Shown: positions 53,035 through 62,859, counted from the first letter of the stretch. The stretch: 64,000 bases of DNA from CAVPCY01 sp963702525 (GCA_963702525.1 CAVPCY010000009.1:62001-126000), one strand, 5' to 3'. Notes: generated by a model not told the origin, from the letters alone. Made by a program: numbers and translations.

Positions 53035-54099
53035 CTATGGCGTGAAGTCGGTGGCCGGCTTGAGATCGAGCACGTAGCGGGTGAGCAGCTTGACCGCCGA
53101 GTCGAGATCCTTGAGCGAGAGCACCTCGGTGGGCGTGTGCATGTAGCGCAGCGCGATCGAGACCAGTCCGGCCGCCTTGCCGCCGCGCGAGAGCTGGATC
53201 GCGTTCGCATCCGTGCCGGTGCCACGGGGCTCGGCCCCGACCTGATAGGGCACCTTGGCCTTCTCGGCAGCGGCCACGAGCCCGTCGAACACGACCGGGT
53301 TGATGTTGGGACCGCGCGCGATGATCGGCCCGCCGCCGCACTCGAACTCGCCGTGCTTGCGCTTGTCGATATCCGGGTAGTCGGTCGCGTGACCCACCTC
53401 GACGGCGATGCCCACAACCGGGTCGCAGCACCAGGCGCTCGTTATGCCACCGCGCATCCCGATCTCCTCCTGCACGGTGGCTGCGGCGATCACGTCGCCC
53501 GGCGCTCCGCCGGCTTTCTTGACCTCTTCGAGCACGCGGGCCGCTATCCAGGCGCCCATCTTGTCGTCGAACGCGCGCGACACCGCCAGGTCGTCGCCGA
53601 AGCGCTCGAACCCGACATCGAAGGTGACGGGGTCGCCCACGCGCACCCGCTTCTTGACCTCTTCACCGGAGAGTCCGACGTCGATGAAGAGCTTCTCGAG
53701 CTTGGTGACGCTCTTACGCTCGTCGTCCTCGATCAGGTGGATCGGTTTGCGGCCCATGATGCCCAGAAGCGACCCGTCCTTCACATGCACGCGCACACGC
53801 ATACCCGGGAGGATCGCGGCGTCGACTCCGCCTATCGCCGAGAAAGCGATGAAACCCTCGGGCGTGACGTAGTTGACCATGAGGCCGATCTCGTCGATGT
53901 GTCCGGCGAGCATGACCGAGACGCCGTTCTTCTTCGTGCCCTTCACCGTCGCGTGCACCGAGCCCATGACGTTGGTCTCGATCGTATCCGCAACCGGCGT
54001 GAGCCGATCTCGAAACACGCGCGCGGCAGGCTGTTCGAAACCCGAGGGCGATGGCGCTTCGACCAGGTCCTGGAGGAAGCGGAGGTCCTTGCTCAGCAT
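53035..54099 (-). CDS. M42 family metallopeptidase (glutamyl aminopeptidase/deblocking aminopeptidase)
   Basis: Tetrahedral aminopeptidase of the M42 family; 354 residues, intact. Metal and catalytic residues: VMLAGHIDEIGLMVN (His/Asp), SRAFDDKMGAWIAARVLEEV (bridging Asp), ATVQEEIGMRGGITSA (catalytic Glu and ligand Glu), GIAVEVGHATDYP (Asp) and ALRYMHTPTEVLSLKDLDSA (His). It probably degrades short peptides in the cytosol after proteasome or Clp digestion. Thirteen bases upstream of smpB on the same strand. The ATG at 54099 begins MLSKDLRFLQDLVEAPSPSG. Confidence 0.94.
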   Translation of the reverse strand: MLSKDLRFLQDLVEAPSPSGFEQPAARVFRDRLTPVADTIETNVMGSVHATVKGTKKNGVSVMLAGHIDEIGLMVNYVTPEGFIAFSAIGGVDAAILPGMRVRVHVKDGSLLGIMGRKPIHLIEDDERKSVTKLEKLFIDVGLSGEEVKKRVRVGDPVTFDVGFERFGDDLAVSRAFDDKMGAWIAARVLEEVKKAGGAPGDVIAAATVQEEIGMRGGITSAWCCDPVVGIAVEVGHATDYPDIDKRKHGEFECGGGPIIARGPNINPVVFDGLVAAAEKAKVPYQVGAEPRGTGTDANAIQLSRGGKAAGLVSIALRYMHTPTEVLSLKDLDSAVKLLTRYVLDLKPATDFTP

Positions 54100-54141
54100 G
54101 AAGCGTCCTTTCGAATCGCAGAGGTACTCAAGCAGAGTACC

Positions 54142-55248
54142 CTATGCGACCGGTGCCGGACTCACCTGCCGGCCGGGTTCGAATCCCCGCATGGCACCGA
54201 TTCCGGAACGCATCACCAGCCGGCGAGTCGCCGGGCCGTATATCGCCGAGGACTTGAGAAGCTTCCCCCACACCTCGATCGCAAGGGGCAGCGCCGCAAC
54301 ACGATACCGACCGAGTGCACCTTCCACTCCGTCTCCCAGCACCGCACCGAGCACCGCGCCACTTCTGAGCGCGTACGAGATGCCCTCCGCCGATGAAGGG
54401 CTGACAAGACCGGCCGCCTCACCCACCAGCACCACGCGTCCGGACCCGAGGCGCACGTCGGTGGGCACCATCGGCCGCAGGATCGGAGCGCCTGCGCGGA
54501 AACGCTCTTCCCCTATGGCGAATCCTCTGTCGCGCAGCATCTCCACCAACGCCGAGAAGCGCTCGTTGGCTCCGGATGCAGCCGGAAACGCGGCTCCCAC
54601 GACCAGGCCGTCGCCTCTCGGAATGGTCCAGCCGTAGAAGTCGGTGAGCGAAGCGTCGAACACCGCTCCGAAGTGAGGCTCGTTCCAGCTTGCGGAGTGC
54701 ACCGCCTGCACGGCCGTGTACGGCCGTGAAGCACCTTGTGCCCCCGCCACCAAGCGACGAGCCAGCGAGGCGGCGCCATCGGCACCCACCACCAGTCGGG
54801 CCTCTACGCTCGCGCTTCCGCCACCGGGCGTGGAGAACCTGACGAGCGGCACCTCCTCGGACAAGTCGATCGAGTCCGCGCGCCAGCCCGCTGCCACATC
54901 GACCCGGCCCGGAACGAGCGAGAGTAGCCACCGATCGAACCGCTCGCGATCTACGTTGACGTAGAAGCGCTGGTAGAGCCGCTCCAGCGACGCCTGCATG
55001 TCCAACGTCCTGACCGCGAAGAGCTGCGGACCTGCGACCACATGGCGGGGGACCCCGAGTCCTTGACGGGCGAGCTCGGCCTGGGCGCGAGGAGCGAGCA
55101 GGCCCCCGCAGACCTTCGAGGGGTCGCCTGTCTCCCAGGCGCGCTCCAGCGGGCGCCGATCGACGAGCAGCACCCTGTGGTTCGCGCCGATGAGTCGCGC
55201 GAGCGTCGAACCTGCCGGGCCTGCCCCGATGATGCAGACGTCATACAT
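54142..55248 (-). CDS. FAD-dependent oxidoreductase, geranylgeranyl-reductase family
   Basis: Flavoprotein of 368 residues. MYDVCIIGAGPAGSTLARLI with the FAD-binding GxGxxG; VCGGLLAPRAQAELARQGLG matches the CGG-substrate motif of geranylgeranyl reductases; LVVGADGAASLARRLV and RVVLVGEAAGLVSPSSAEGI are the later FAD motifs. It could saturate isoprenoid chains of menaquinone or lipids, though the family includes other flavin hydroxylases. The ATG at 55248 follows GAGGAGACCCGC; the open frame extends farther but without a site. Intact. Between M42 peptidase and rnr. Confidence 0.85.
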   Translation of the reverse strand: MYDVCIIGAGPAGSTLARLIGANHRVLLVDRRPLERAWETGDPSKVCGGLLAPRAQAELARQGLGVPRHVVAGPQLFAVRTLDMQASLERLYQRFYVNVDRERFDRWLLSLVPGRVDVAAGWRADSIDLSEEVPLVRFSTPGGGSASVEARLVVGADGAASLARRLVAGAQGASRPYTAVQAVHSASWNEPHFGAVFDASLTDFYGWTIPRGDGLVVGAAFPAASGANERFSALVEMLRDRGFAIGEERFRAGAPILRPMVPTDVRLGSGRVVLVGEAAGLVSPSSAEGISYALRSGAVLGAVLGDGVEGALGRYRVAALPLAIEVWGKLLKSSAIYGPATRRLVMRSGIGAMRGFEPGRQVSPAPVA

Positions 55249-55346
55249 GCGGGTCTCCTCACTACGCGAGAGGAGACAAGCGTGCCCGCTCGGCGCGGTC
55301 TTGCGCCATCGCTGTTGGGAACCCGTGTCCGGTCGTAGCGGCGCCG

Positions 55347-57338
55347 TTACCCTGCGGGCGCCAACTCGAAATCCAGCCGCGCCTCGGAGACGCTCACATT
55401 GAGCAGGCGCACCGAGACCGCCTGGCCCAGCCGGTAGCGCTCGCCACGATCCTCGCCCCAGAGCATGAAGCGCTGCGGATCGTAGCGGTAGTAGTCGCCC
55501 TTCATCGAGTCGACGTGCACGAGGCCCTCGGCCGTGTTGTCGAGCTGCACGAACAGCCCGAACGTCTGCACGCCGGTGACGACCGCCGAGAAGACCTCGC
55601 CCACGTGGTCGGCCATGAGCTGGCACAGCTTGAAGCGAACCGAGTCGTCCTCGGCCATCTCGGCCTCGCGCTCCATGAGCGACGAGTGCTCGGCGAGCCA
55701 GCCGAGCTCGGGCACCATGCCGACGGTGTTGGGGTCGCTCTCCAGCTCGCCTTTGAGCTGCGCGCGCAAGAGACGATGGACGATGAGGTCCGGGTACCTG
55801 CGGATGGGCGAGGTGAAGTGCGTGTACGCCTCGCTCGCCAGACCGAAGTGCCCGCCGAGATAGTCGACGTAGCGCGCGCGCTCGAGTGCTCGCAGTAGCA
55901 GCGAGTTGATGAGCCGCTTCTCGGGCCGGCTGTGCGCGAACTTGATTATGCGTTGGAAGGTCGCCGGGCTCGCGCCGTGGATGTCCTTGATCGGGTAGTC
56001 GAACTCCTTGAGCACGACCGCCACGTGCCCGAGTGCGTCCGGGTCGGGGTTCTCGTGGATGCGGTAGACCATGGGCGCCTTTGCGTCGCGCATGTGGCGA
56101 GCGACCACTTCGTTGGCGAGTATCATCGCCTCTTCGATCATGTTGGTGGCCTGCGTCCGCTCCCTCACCACCACCTCGAGCGGCGTGCCGTCCTCGGCCA
56201 GCCGGATCTTTGCTTCGACGGTCTCGAAGTCGAGCCCGCCGCGCGCGACACGCCGGCGCTGGATCGCTGCAGCGGTGCGCGCGAAGTCCCGCATCGCCGC
56301 CTCGCTCTTGGCATCCGGGAACGGCTCCTGGCCGTCGAGCATCCGCTGGACCTGACCGTAGTCGAAGCGCCTGTCGGAGCGCATCGCCGAAGGAAAGAGC
56401 TCGGCGCGCTGCACGACAGCATCGTCATCGAGCCAGATGTCGACCGAGAACGAGAGGCGGTCCTCGCCCGGGTTGAGCGAGCAGATCTCGTTGGACAGCT
56501 TCTCGGGCAACATGGGCAGCACCCGGTCGACCAGGTAGACGCTCGTCGCGCGCTGACGGGCCTCGGAGTCGATCGCCGAGTCCCACGCCACGTAGTGACT
56601 GACGTCGGCTATGTGCACGCCCAGCCGCACGAGCCCGTCTATGCGGTCGATCGAGATCGCGTCGTCGAAGTCCCGTGCATCCACCGGGTCGATGGTGAAG
56701 GTGAACCGATCGCGCACGTCTCGGCGCTCGGGCTCTCTCGCCAGCGCGGACTCGACGTCGAGACGGATCTGCTCGGCGGCGCACAGGACCTCGTCGGGGA
56801 ACTCGGTTCGAAGCCCGTGCTCGCGAATGATGATCTCGATCTCGATGCCCTCTTCGCCTTCGCGCCCCACGATCTCGTCGACCACACCCTGGGCCGAGTG
56901 ATTGCGGCTCGGATAGCCGATGATTCGCGCGACCACGATGTCGCCGGTCGTGGCGTCACCGATGGCGTTCGAGGCCACGAAGATGTCGTGGCGTATGCGT
57001 CTGTCAGCGGGAACGACGATGCCGATCGCTCCATGGCGTTCGAAACGGCCCACAACGTGGGTGACTGCCCGCTCGAGGATGCGCACGACCACGCCGCTTC
57101 GCCCTTGGCGGCCGCGCTTGGTGTCGGGCCTCAGCACGACCGTATCGCCGTGCATGGCGCCGTTGGTGTCGCGCCCGGCAACGTAGAAGTCGCCGTCTTG
57201 AGCTTCAACGAAGCCGTAGCCGCGGCGGGTCAACGAGATGCGCCCGACCACTTGCCCGCTTCGACGGCCCTGGCTCGGCGGCTTGCGTGCCTTGCCGGCG
57301 CGACCCGAGCCGCCTGACTTCCCCTTGCCGCCTGCCAC
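55347..57338 (-). CDS. rnr: Ribonuclease R
   Basis: 3'-5' hydrolytic exonuclease of the RNB family, active on structured RNA and partner of trans-translation. From the GTG at 57338 a Gly/Lys/Arg-rich N-tail (AGGKGKSGGSGRAGKARKPP), cold-shock domains (GYGFVEAQDGDFYVAGRDTN), the RNB core with DPVDARDFDDAISIDRIDGL (catalytic Asp cluster) and PDALGHVAVVLKEFDY, TSPIRRYPDLIVHRLLRAQL, and the C-terminal S1 domain (GVQTFGLFVQLDNTAEGLVH). The stretch is open up to 57452, but that would intrude on the divergent plus-strand gene. About 663 residues, intact. Confidence 0.95.
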   Translation of the reverse strand: MAGGKGKSGGSGRAGKARKPPSQGRRSGQVVGRISLTRRGYGFVEAQDGDFYVAGRDTNGAMHGDTVVLRPDTKRGRQGRSGVVVRILERAVTHVVGRFERHGAIGIVVPADRRIRHDIFVASNAIGDATTGDIVVARIIGYPSRNHSAQGVVDEIVGREGEEGIEIEIIIREHGLRTEFPDEVLCAAEQIRLDVESALAREPERRDVRDRFTFTIDPVDARDFDDAISIDRIDGLVRLGVHIADVSHYVAWDSAIDSEARQRATSVYLVDRVLPMLPEKLSNEICSLNPGEDRLSFSVDIWLDDDAVVQRAELFPSAMRSDRRFDYGQVQRMLDGQEPFPDAKSEAAMRDFARTAAAIQRRRVARGGLDFETVEAKIRLAEDGTPLEVVVRERTQATNMIEEAMILANEVVARHMRDAKAPMVYRIHENPDPDALGHVAVVLKEFDYPIKDIHGASPATFQRIIKFAHSRPEKRLINSLLLRALERARYVDYLGGHFGLASEAYTHFTSPIRRYPDLIVHRLLRAQLKGELESDPNTVGMVPELGWLAEHSSLMEREAEMAEDDSVRFKLCQLMADHVGEVFSAVVTGVQTFGLFVQLDNTAEGLVHVDSMKGDYYRYDPQRFMLWGEDRGERYRLGQAVSVRLLNVSVSEARLDFELAPAG

Positions 57339-57463
57339 CCCTTCGCCCCCCTCGCCGCCCGTCGATTCGAGTCTACCGCACGGCGTTCGGCTGGGCCGCG
57401 TGTCGCAGGGGGGTGATAGAATGCCTCCAACGCAATGCCCGTACGTACCCACGGAGCCGCCTG

Positions 57464-57886
57464 ATGGACCAGAAGCGTCCCCTCGCCCCCACCATGATCG
57501 GCCGAGGAACCCTCTCGAACTTCCGCGATATGCTCCGCGCTCTCGAGACCATCGAGAACGTGGAGTATCGCTATGTGGTTCACGGCGAGGTGGTCGACGA
57601 GGGCACGGCGGCGCTCGTGAAGCTGATGGCGGACCCAGAATCGGCGACCCTCATCGTGAACGAGTGCTTGTTCCTCAACGTCGCCTCCTTCCGCTACCTC
57701 GACTTCGAGCAAGATGACGAGGGCAAGTGGCGCTTCGCCCTCTACGGCGACGATGTCACACTCGACCTCCTCCACGTGCCCGACGCGGCGGAGGGCGAGT
57801 CCGGCCGGCCGCACCTGCTCTCAGAAGAAGAGGTGCCGGACTTCGGCAGCCTGATCCTGCTCGACGACGAGGACGACGAGGACTGA
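57464..57886 (+). CDS. Hypothetical acidic protein
   Basis: 140 residues. ATG at 57464 preceded by GGAGCCGCCTG, giving MDQKRPLAPTMIGRGTLSNF. The middle holds LVKLMADPESATLIVNECLF and LNVASFRYLDFEQDDEGKWR, and the end is highly acidic (SLILLDDEDDED). No transmembrane segment and no known domain; it could be a compact cytosolic protein with hydrophobic core strands. Transcribed divergently from rnr; a hairpin at 57915-57938 follows. Intact. Confidence 0.7.
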   Translation: MDQKRPLAPTMIGRGTLSNFRDMLRALETIENVEYRYVVHGEVVDEGTAALVKLMADPESATLIVNECLFLNVASFRYLDFEQDDEGKWRFALYGDDVTLDLLHVPDAAEGESGRPHLLSEEEVPDFGSLILLDDEDDED

Positions 57887-57914
57887 AGCCCGCGCGACCT
57901 GCGGGTGAATGCGA

Positions 57915-57938
57915 GATGGCCCCGGATTCGGGGCCATC
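57915..57938 (+). terminator. 10-bp hairpin between the convergent acidic-protein gene and ctpA
   Basis: GATGGCCCCG with exact complement CGGGGCCATC around GATT, then GGCGTTTCTC. It lies 28 bases past the plus-strand stop and 30 bases before the ctpA stop, so it can end both transcripts. Confidence 0.72.
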
Positions 57939-57967
57939 GGCGTTTCTCGGCAGACTCGGCGAAGTGG

Positions 57968-59188
57968 CTACTTCTGAGCGGCCGCGGCCTCTCTGATCGC
58001 CTTCTGCAGCTGGGTATCGGTCTTCTCGTCGGCCTGCTTCTCGGGCGCCATCTTCACAACGACGTCGGGGGTGAGGCCCTTGCCGTCGATGACCCGCTTC
58101 TTGGGCGTGAGGTAGTGGGCGATCGTGTACTTCACCGCGCCGCCGAACGAGAGCTCCTCGACGGTCTGGACGCTCCCCTTGCCGAAGCTCTTCTCGCCCA
58201 CGAGCTTCGCGCGCCCGTAGTCCTGCAACGCTCCGCCCACGATCTCGCTGGCCGAGGCGGAGTTCCCGTTGATGAGCAGCACCATGGGCAGGTCGGTCAC
58301 CTTGCCGCCCTCGGTGCGAAGGACCTGCTCTTCCTTGCCGCGCTCGTCGACGCGCACCACCACGCCGTCGTCGATGAACAGCGAGGAGACCTTGACCGCC
58401 TGGTCGAGCGCGCCGCCCGGGTTGTCGCGCAGGTCGAGCACGAGCGAACGGGCGCCCTTCTCCTCGAGCGACTTCACCTCGCGCGCGATCTCCTCGGTGG
58501 TGTTGCCGTTGAACTGGCCCATCCGGATGTAGCCGACCTTGTCGCGCTTCATGCTGCTCTCGACGTTGGGCACGACGATCGTGGCCCGCTTGAGCGTGAC
58601 CGTGTACGGCTTGGTGTGGGGGCCCTTCCCGTTCGGGCGGATCATCGTGAGCTTGACCTCGGTGCCCTGCTTGCCGCGCACGCGCTTCACGACCTCTTCG
58701 GTCGTCCACTTCCCACGCGTCTGCCCGTCGATCGCCGAGAAGATGTCGCCGGACTTGACACCCCCCTTGGCAGCGGGCGTGTCCTTGTAGACATCGACCA
58801 CATAGGCGCCCTTGTCGTTCTCGCCGAGAAGGACTCCGATGCCCCCGAACTCACCGGCCATGTCTTCATTGAAGAACTTGAACCGCTTGGGATCGAAGTA
58901 GACCGCGTACTTGTCGCCGCCGCTTTCCAGCAGGCCCTGGATGGCGCCGGCCGTAGCTGAGGTCTCGTTCGGCGGCTTGAGCCCCTCGCTCTGCAGCAGC
59001 TGGTTCACTTCCTCGACTCGCGAGCCGAGCTCGTCGGGTGCGCTGGTCGACGGCGAGACGAACCGATCGGGCACCGCGACGTTGTACTCGGCCATGAGGA
59101 AGCCGGCGATGAAGCCGGACAGCCCCACGATGACCGCGACCGCGGCGAGCATCAGTACCTTGAGTTTGGGGTTCATTGCGCTTTCCAT
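57968..59188 (-). CDS. Carboxy-terminal processing protease (S41 family)
   Basis: CtpA/Prc-type serine protease, 406 residues. An N-terminal membrane anchor (MLAAVAVIVGLSGFIAGFLM) exposes the protein outside; PDZ domain from GGIGVLLGENDKGAYVVDVY to KSGDIFSAIDGQ; protease core with DLRDNPGGALDQAVKVSSLF, catalytic Ser in LLINGNSASASEIVGGAL and catalytic Lys in VGEKSFGKGSVQTVEELS. The start at 59188 is used; MNPKLKVL at 59176 has an equally good GGAAAG site. Last gene of ftsE-ftsX-ctpA, a common actinobacterial or firmicute neighbourhood where a membrane-bound protease acts on cell-wall proteins. Intact. Confidence 0.93.
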   Translation of the reverse strand: MESAMNPKLKVLMLAAVAVIVGLSGFIAGFLMAEYNVAVPDRFVSPSTSAPDELGSRVEEVNQLLQSEGLKPPNETSATAGAIQGLLESGGDKYAVYFDPKRFKFFNEDMAGEFGGIGVLLGENDKGAYVVDVYKDTPAAKGGVKSGDIFSAIDGQTRGKWTTEEVVKRVRGKQGTEVKLTMIRPNGKGPHTKPYTVTLKRATIVVPNVESSMKRDKVGYIRMGQFNGNTTEEIAREVKSLEEKGARSLVLDLRDNPGGALDQAVKVSSLFIDDGVVVRVDERGKEEQVLRTEGGKVTDLPMVLLINGNSASASEIVGGALQDYGRAKLVGEKSFGKGSVQTVEELSFGGAVKYTIAHYLTPKKRVIDGKGLTPDVVVKMAPEKQADEKTDTQLQKAIREAAAAQK

Positions 59189-59212
59189 GTTCGTTGGTGA
59201 GGTGTGTGGCGC

Positions 59213-60127
59213 TTACACCTTGAGGTAGCGGGACATAGCGAGCCACGAGCCAGCTACGCCGATCACGATTCCCGCGACGATCAGCGAGAAGGCGATCTGA
59301 GTGGTCGCGCTCCCGGACAGCGAGACCGCCATGAACGGCAGCGCGTCCTTCAGTCTGGGGATTATGGCCGCCTGCAACCCGACCACCGTGAGTATGGCGA
59401 GCGATGCCCCGATGAGCGCCTGGATCACGCCCTCGAGCAGGAACGGCGTGCGGATGAACCAGTTGCTCGCGCCTACCAGGCGCATGATGCCGATCTCCTT
59501 GCGACGCGCATAGATGGCGAGCCGAATGGTGTTGTTGATGAAGATCAGGCTGACGATTCCGAGCATGACCACGAAGACGACCTCGATGATGCGGATCACG
59601 CGCGTGAAGGCGAACAGCTTGTTCACGATCTGCTGGCCGTACTTGAGCGACTCCTCGGGGTTGTCCGGCCGGTCCGCGACCTTGAGGAACATCGCGTTCT
59701 TCTTGATCTTGAGGACCATCGCTTCGACGGTGCGCGGGTCCTTCAGCGTCACGTCGAGCGATGCCGGCAAGGGGTTGCCCTCGAGCTGATCGATGATCTC
59801 GGGCGACTGCGCCATATCCTGCTTGAACTTCTGCAGCGCCTCTTCCTTCGTGGTGTAGTCGACACCCTCGACGAGCGGGTCGTTGAGCAGCTGCGTTTGT
59901 AGCGTATTCACATCTGCCGAAGGCGCACCGTCCTTGATGAAGATCTGGATGGTGACCTTGTCCTCGACACTCTGGACCACGCTGTTCACGATGAAGCCGG
60001 TGGCGAGGAAGATGCCCACCAGCAGCAGCGACAGGTAGATCGTGATGACTGCACCAAAACTCATCACCCAGTTGCGGCGGAAGTTCTGAATCGACTCGCG
60101 CGCGAAGTACCCGACGTTAATCGACAT
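59213..60127 (-). CDS. ftsX: Cell division protein FtsX
   Basis: Permease-like partner of FtsE that activates peptidoglycan hydrolases at division. 304 residues, intact. N-terminal SINVGYFARESIQNFRRNWV (RESIQNFRRN is the family's entry motif), first helix SFGAVITIYLSLLLVGIFLA; an extracellular domain of about 110 residues; then helices VVFVVMLGIVSLIFINNTIR, EIGIMRLVGASNWFIRTPFL and two more. Its start overlaps the ftsE end by 11 bases. The terminal YLKV and charged turn are usual. Confidence 0.95.
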   Translation of the reverse strand: MSINVGYFARESIQNFRRNWVMSFGAVITIYLSLLLVGIFLATGFIVNSVVQSVEDKVTIQIFIKDGAPSADVNTLQTQLLNDPLVEGVDYTTKEEALQKFKQDMAQSPEIIDQLEGNPLPASLDVTLKDPRTVEAMVLKIKKNAMFLKVADRPDNPEESLKYGQQIVNKLFAFTRVIRIIEVVFVVMLGIVSLIFINNTIRLAIYARRKEIGIMRLVGASNWFIRTPFLLEGVIQALIGASLAILTVVGLQAAIIPRLKDALPFMAVSLSGSATTQIAFSLIVAGIVIGVAGSWLAMSRYLKV

Positions 60128-60881
60128 AGCCGTACACCCCTCGGTCTTGGTCGCGGATCACGCGGCCGCCCTCCAGGGCGATCACTCGGCGGCGCATGTT
60201 GTCGACCATGTCGCGGTCGTGCGTCGCTACGAGCACCGTTGTGCCGGTCTTGTTGATGCGCTCGAGCAGCTTCATGATGCCGAGCGAGGTCTGCGGGTCG
60301 AGGTTGCCTGTGGGCTCGTCGCACAGCAGCAGCGGCGGGCGGTTCACGAACGCGCGCGCGATCGAGACGCGCTGCTGCTCGCCGCCGGAGAGCTCATCGG
60401 GGTAGCTCTCGATCTTGTCCTCGAGACCCACGAGACGCAGGACCTCGGGAACCTGCGTTCTGATCACATGCTTGGACTTGCCGATGACCTCGAGCGCAAA
60501 AGCGACGTTCTCGAACGAGGTCTTGTTGGGAAGCAGCTTGAAGTCCTGGAAGACGCAGCCGATGTTGCGCCGCAGGTAGGGAACCTTCCAGCTCTTCAGC
60601 TTCACGAGGTCCTGACCCGCAACGATGATCTGGCCGCGGCTGGGAAGCAGCTCTCGCAGAAGCAGCCTGATGAAGGTCGACTTTCCCGAGCCGGAGTGGC
60701 CCACGATGAAGACGAACTCCCCCGCCTTGATCTCCACGTTGCAGTCGGCAAGGGCGGCTGGTTTGTCCTCGACGTAGCTCTTGCTGACTCCGCGGAGGCT
60801 GATCATCGAGGCGCCGGACCGTGCCGGTGTTGCGACCGCCTCAGGTGACGCCGCTTGAGGGGCGTCGATGGTTTCACTCAA
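60117..60881 (-). CDS. ftsE: Cell division ATP-binding protein FtsE
   Basis: ABC ATPase of the FtsEX complex. Core from ISLRGVSKSYVEDKPAALAD: Walker A IVGHSGSGKSTFIRLLL, Q-loop CVFQDFKLLPNKTSFENVAF, signature DELSGGEQQRVSIARAFVNR, Walker B LLLCDEPTGNLDPQTSLGIM and H-loop VLVATHDRDMV. I start at a TTG (60881) which has GGAG about 6 bases upstream and gives a 25-residue Ala/Pro-rich extension; the usual start would be ATG 60806, which has no ribosome site. About 254 residues. First gene of ftsE-ftsX-ctpA. Intact. Confidence 0.94.
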   Translation of the reverse strand: MSETIDAPQAASPEAVATPARSGASMISLRGVSKSYVEDKPAALADCNVEIKAGEFVFIVGHSGSGKSTFIRLLLRELLPSRGQIIVAGQDLVKLKSWKVPYLRRNIGCVFQDFKLLPNKTSFENVAFALEVIGKSKHVIRTQVPEVLRLVGLEDKIESYPDELSGGEQQRVSIARAFVNRPPLLLCDEPTGNLDPQTSLGIMKLLERINKTGTTVLVATHDRDMVDNMRRRVIALEGGRVIRDQDRGVYGYVD

Positions 60882-60980
60882 GGGATGCTCCAATTCCGTG
60901 CGACGATTCCCCGGGAAAGTGTAGCAAAGGAGCAGCCACACGCCCCGGACCGGTGCGTGTAGGTTGTATGGAATGAACGA

Positions 60981-61909
60981 TCAGGCGAGAAGCTCCCGCG
61001 CCGCGGCAGCGATGTTCTCCGAGGTCAGACCGAAGAACTCCATCAGCTCTGCCGGCTCTCCCGACGTGCCGAAGACGTCGGCCACGCCCACGCGACGCGT
61101 AGGCACCGGGCACGCTTCAGACAGGACCTCAGACACCGCCGACCCCATGCCGGCAAGCACGCTGTGCTCCTCGCAGGTCACGATCCGTCCGGTCTTGGCG
61201 ACACTCGCGATCAGCGTCTCGGCGTCGATGCGGCTTGATGGTCGCGACGTCGATGACCTCTGCGGAGAAGCCCTCGGCCGCCAAGATGTCTGCGGCGGCG
61301 AGCGCCTCGGCGACCTCGACGCCACATGCGGCGAGCGTCACGTCACTGCCCTCGCGCAAGACGTACGCCTTGCCCGACCTCGAACTCGAAGCCATCCGGG
61401 TAGACGTCGGGCAGGCCGGCGCGGCCGAGACGCACGTAGAACGGGCCCGGTGTCAGCGCCGCCGCCCGAAGCGCGCCCTTGGCGGCGTTGTAGTCCGCGG
61501 GAACGAGCACGCGCATCCCGGGAAGCACGCGCATCAGCGCGATGTCCTCGATCATCTGGTGGCTGCCGCCGTCAGGGCCCACCGTGATACCCGAGTGCGT
61601 CGGCGCGAGCTTCACGTCGAGCAACGAGTAGCACACTGTATTGCGCACTTGGTCGTAGGCGCGACCAGTAGCGAACACGGCGAAGGAGCCAGTGAAGGCG
61701 ATCTTGCCGCTCACGGCGAGGCCGGCGGCGACGTCGATCATGTTCTGCTCGGCGATGCCGACGTTGAAGAATCGCTCGGGGTAGGCGTCGGCGAGCTTGT
61801 TCGTCGTGGTGGACTTGGAGAGGTCGGCCTCGACCACGACGACGTCGACGCCTTCGTTGGCGAGCTCGACGAGCGTGGTTCCGTACGCCTCACGCGTGGC
61901 TCGGCTCAT
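60981..61909 (-). CDS. Transketolase, C-terminal subunit (two frame breaks)
   Basis: Pyrimidine-binding half of a split transketolase. ATG 61909 gives MSRATREAYGTTLVELANEG, VVVVEADLSKSTTTNKLADA, ERFFNVGIAEQNMIDVAAGL and HSGITVGPDGGSHQMIEDIA. Near 61395 and again near 61240 the frame changes: LREGSDVTLAACGVEVAEAL and AAEGFSAEVIDVATIKP, then SRIDAETLIASVAKTGRIVT and VADVFGTSGEPAELMEFFGL to the end at 60981. The reconstructed length is about 309. Its start overlaps the stop of the N-terminal subunit (ATGA). Breaks are probably sequence errors. Confidence 0.9.
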
Positions 61910-62750
61910 GAACCGCTCCTTCCGGCCGGCGCAGACAACTCCGCCATCGCGGTCGCGGTCTCCTCGGCGGTCGGCGCCTTGCCGTGCCAGCCGGCCTGGT
62001 CCTCCATGAACGACACGCCCTTGCCTTTGACGGTGTGTGCGACGACGACGGCGGGCCCGTCGGGGTACGCTGCGCGCCTCGAGCAGCGCCGAGCGGATCG
62101 CCTCGACGTCGTGACCATCGCACTCGCTCGCGTGCCAGCCGAACGCCGAGAACTTGCTCGCGATGCCGCCCAAGACACATGACCTCGTTGCACGCACCGT
62201 CGATCTGAAGCCCGTTGTCATCGACTATCGCCACGAGATTCGACAGCCCGTGGTGCGCCGAGAACATCGCCGCCTCCCACACCTGGCCCTCTTGAAGCTC
62301 GCCATCGCCGAGCAGGCAGAAGACCGTGCGGTCGTCGTCCGGGTTCGAGCCCAGACCGGCGGCGAGTCCGGCAGCCACCGACAGACCCTGCCCCAGCGAG
62401 CCGGTCGACACCTCGACGCCAGGCGTCTTCTTGCTGTCGGGGTGGCCTTGCAGAATCGAGCCGAGCTTGCGCAGCGTGGCGAGGTGGTCTCGGCCGAAGT
62501 ATCCCGCCTCGGCAAGGGCGGCGTAGAGCACGGGTCCGGCGTGGCCCTTGGACAGGATGAAGCGGTCTCGCTCAGGCCAGTCGGGGTCGTTCGGGTCGTG
62601 GCGCAAGACGTCGCCGAAGTACAGCGTCGCGACGATGTCTGCCGCCGAGAGCGAGCCTCCGGGGTGGCCGCTTCCGGCCGCGGCGATCATCTCGACGATG
62701 TCCATGCGCATGCGCGCCGCGCTGGCTTCCACAGTGAAGCGGTCCCACAT
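61906..62750 (-). CDS. Transketolase, N-terminal subunit (two frame breaks)
   Basis: Thiamine-diphosphate-binding half. ATG at 62750: MWDRFTVEASAARMRMDIVE, then GSGHPGGSLSAADIVATLYF, RDRFILSKGHAGPVLYAALA and CLLGDGELQEGQVWEAAMFS, with GDGELQEGQ as the metal/ThDP site (GDG...). After LQIDGACNEVM the frame changes near 62175 to GIASKFSAFGWHASECDGHD and again near 62075 to GPAVVVAHTVKGKGVSFMED, ending QAGWHGKAPTAEE onward. About 281 residues. Split transketolases are usual in archaea and many anaerobes. It serves the non-oxidative pentose phosphate pathway. Confidence 0.9.
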
Positions 62751-62859
62751 ACTAGTGGCTCCAATCGATGCGTCTGAGACGCGGCGCTATCGGTCCCACC
62801 CTCGGCCGCGGCTCAGAAAGGATATCACTACGGCACGCCCGCCCCAGGGCCAAGCCGTT

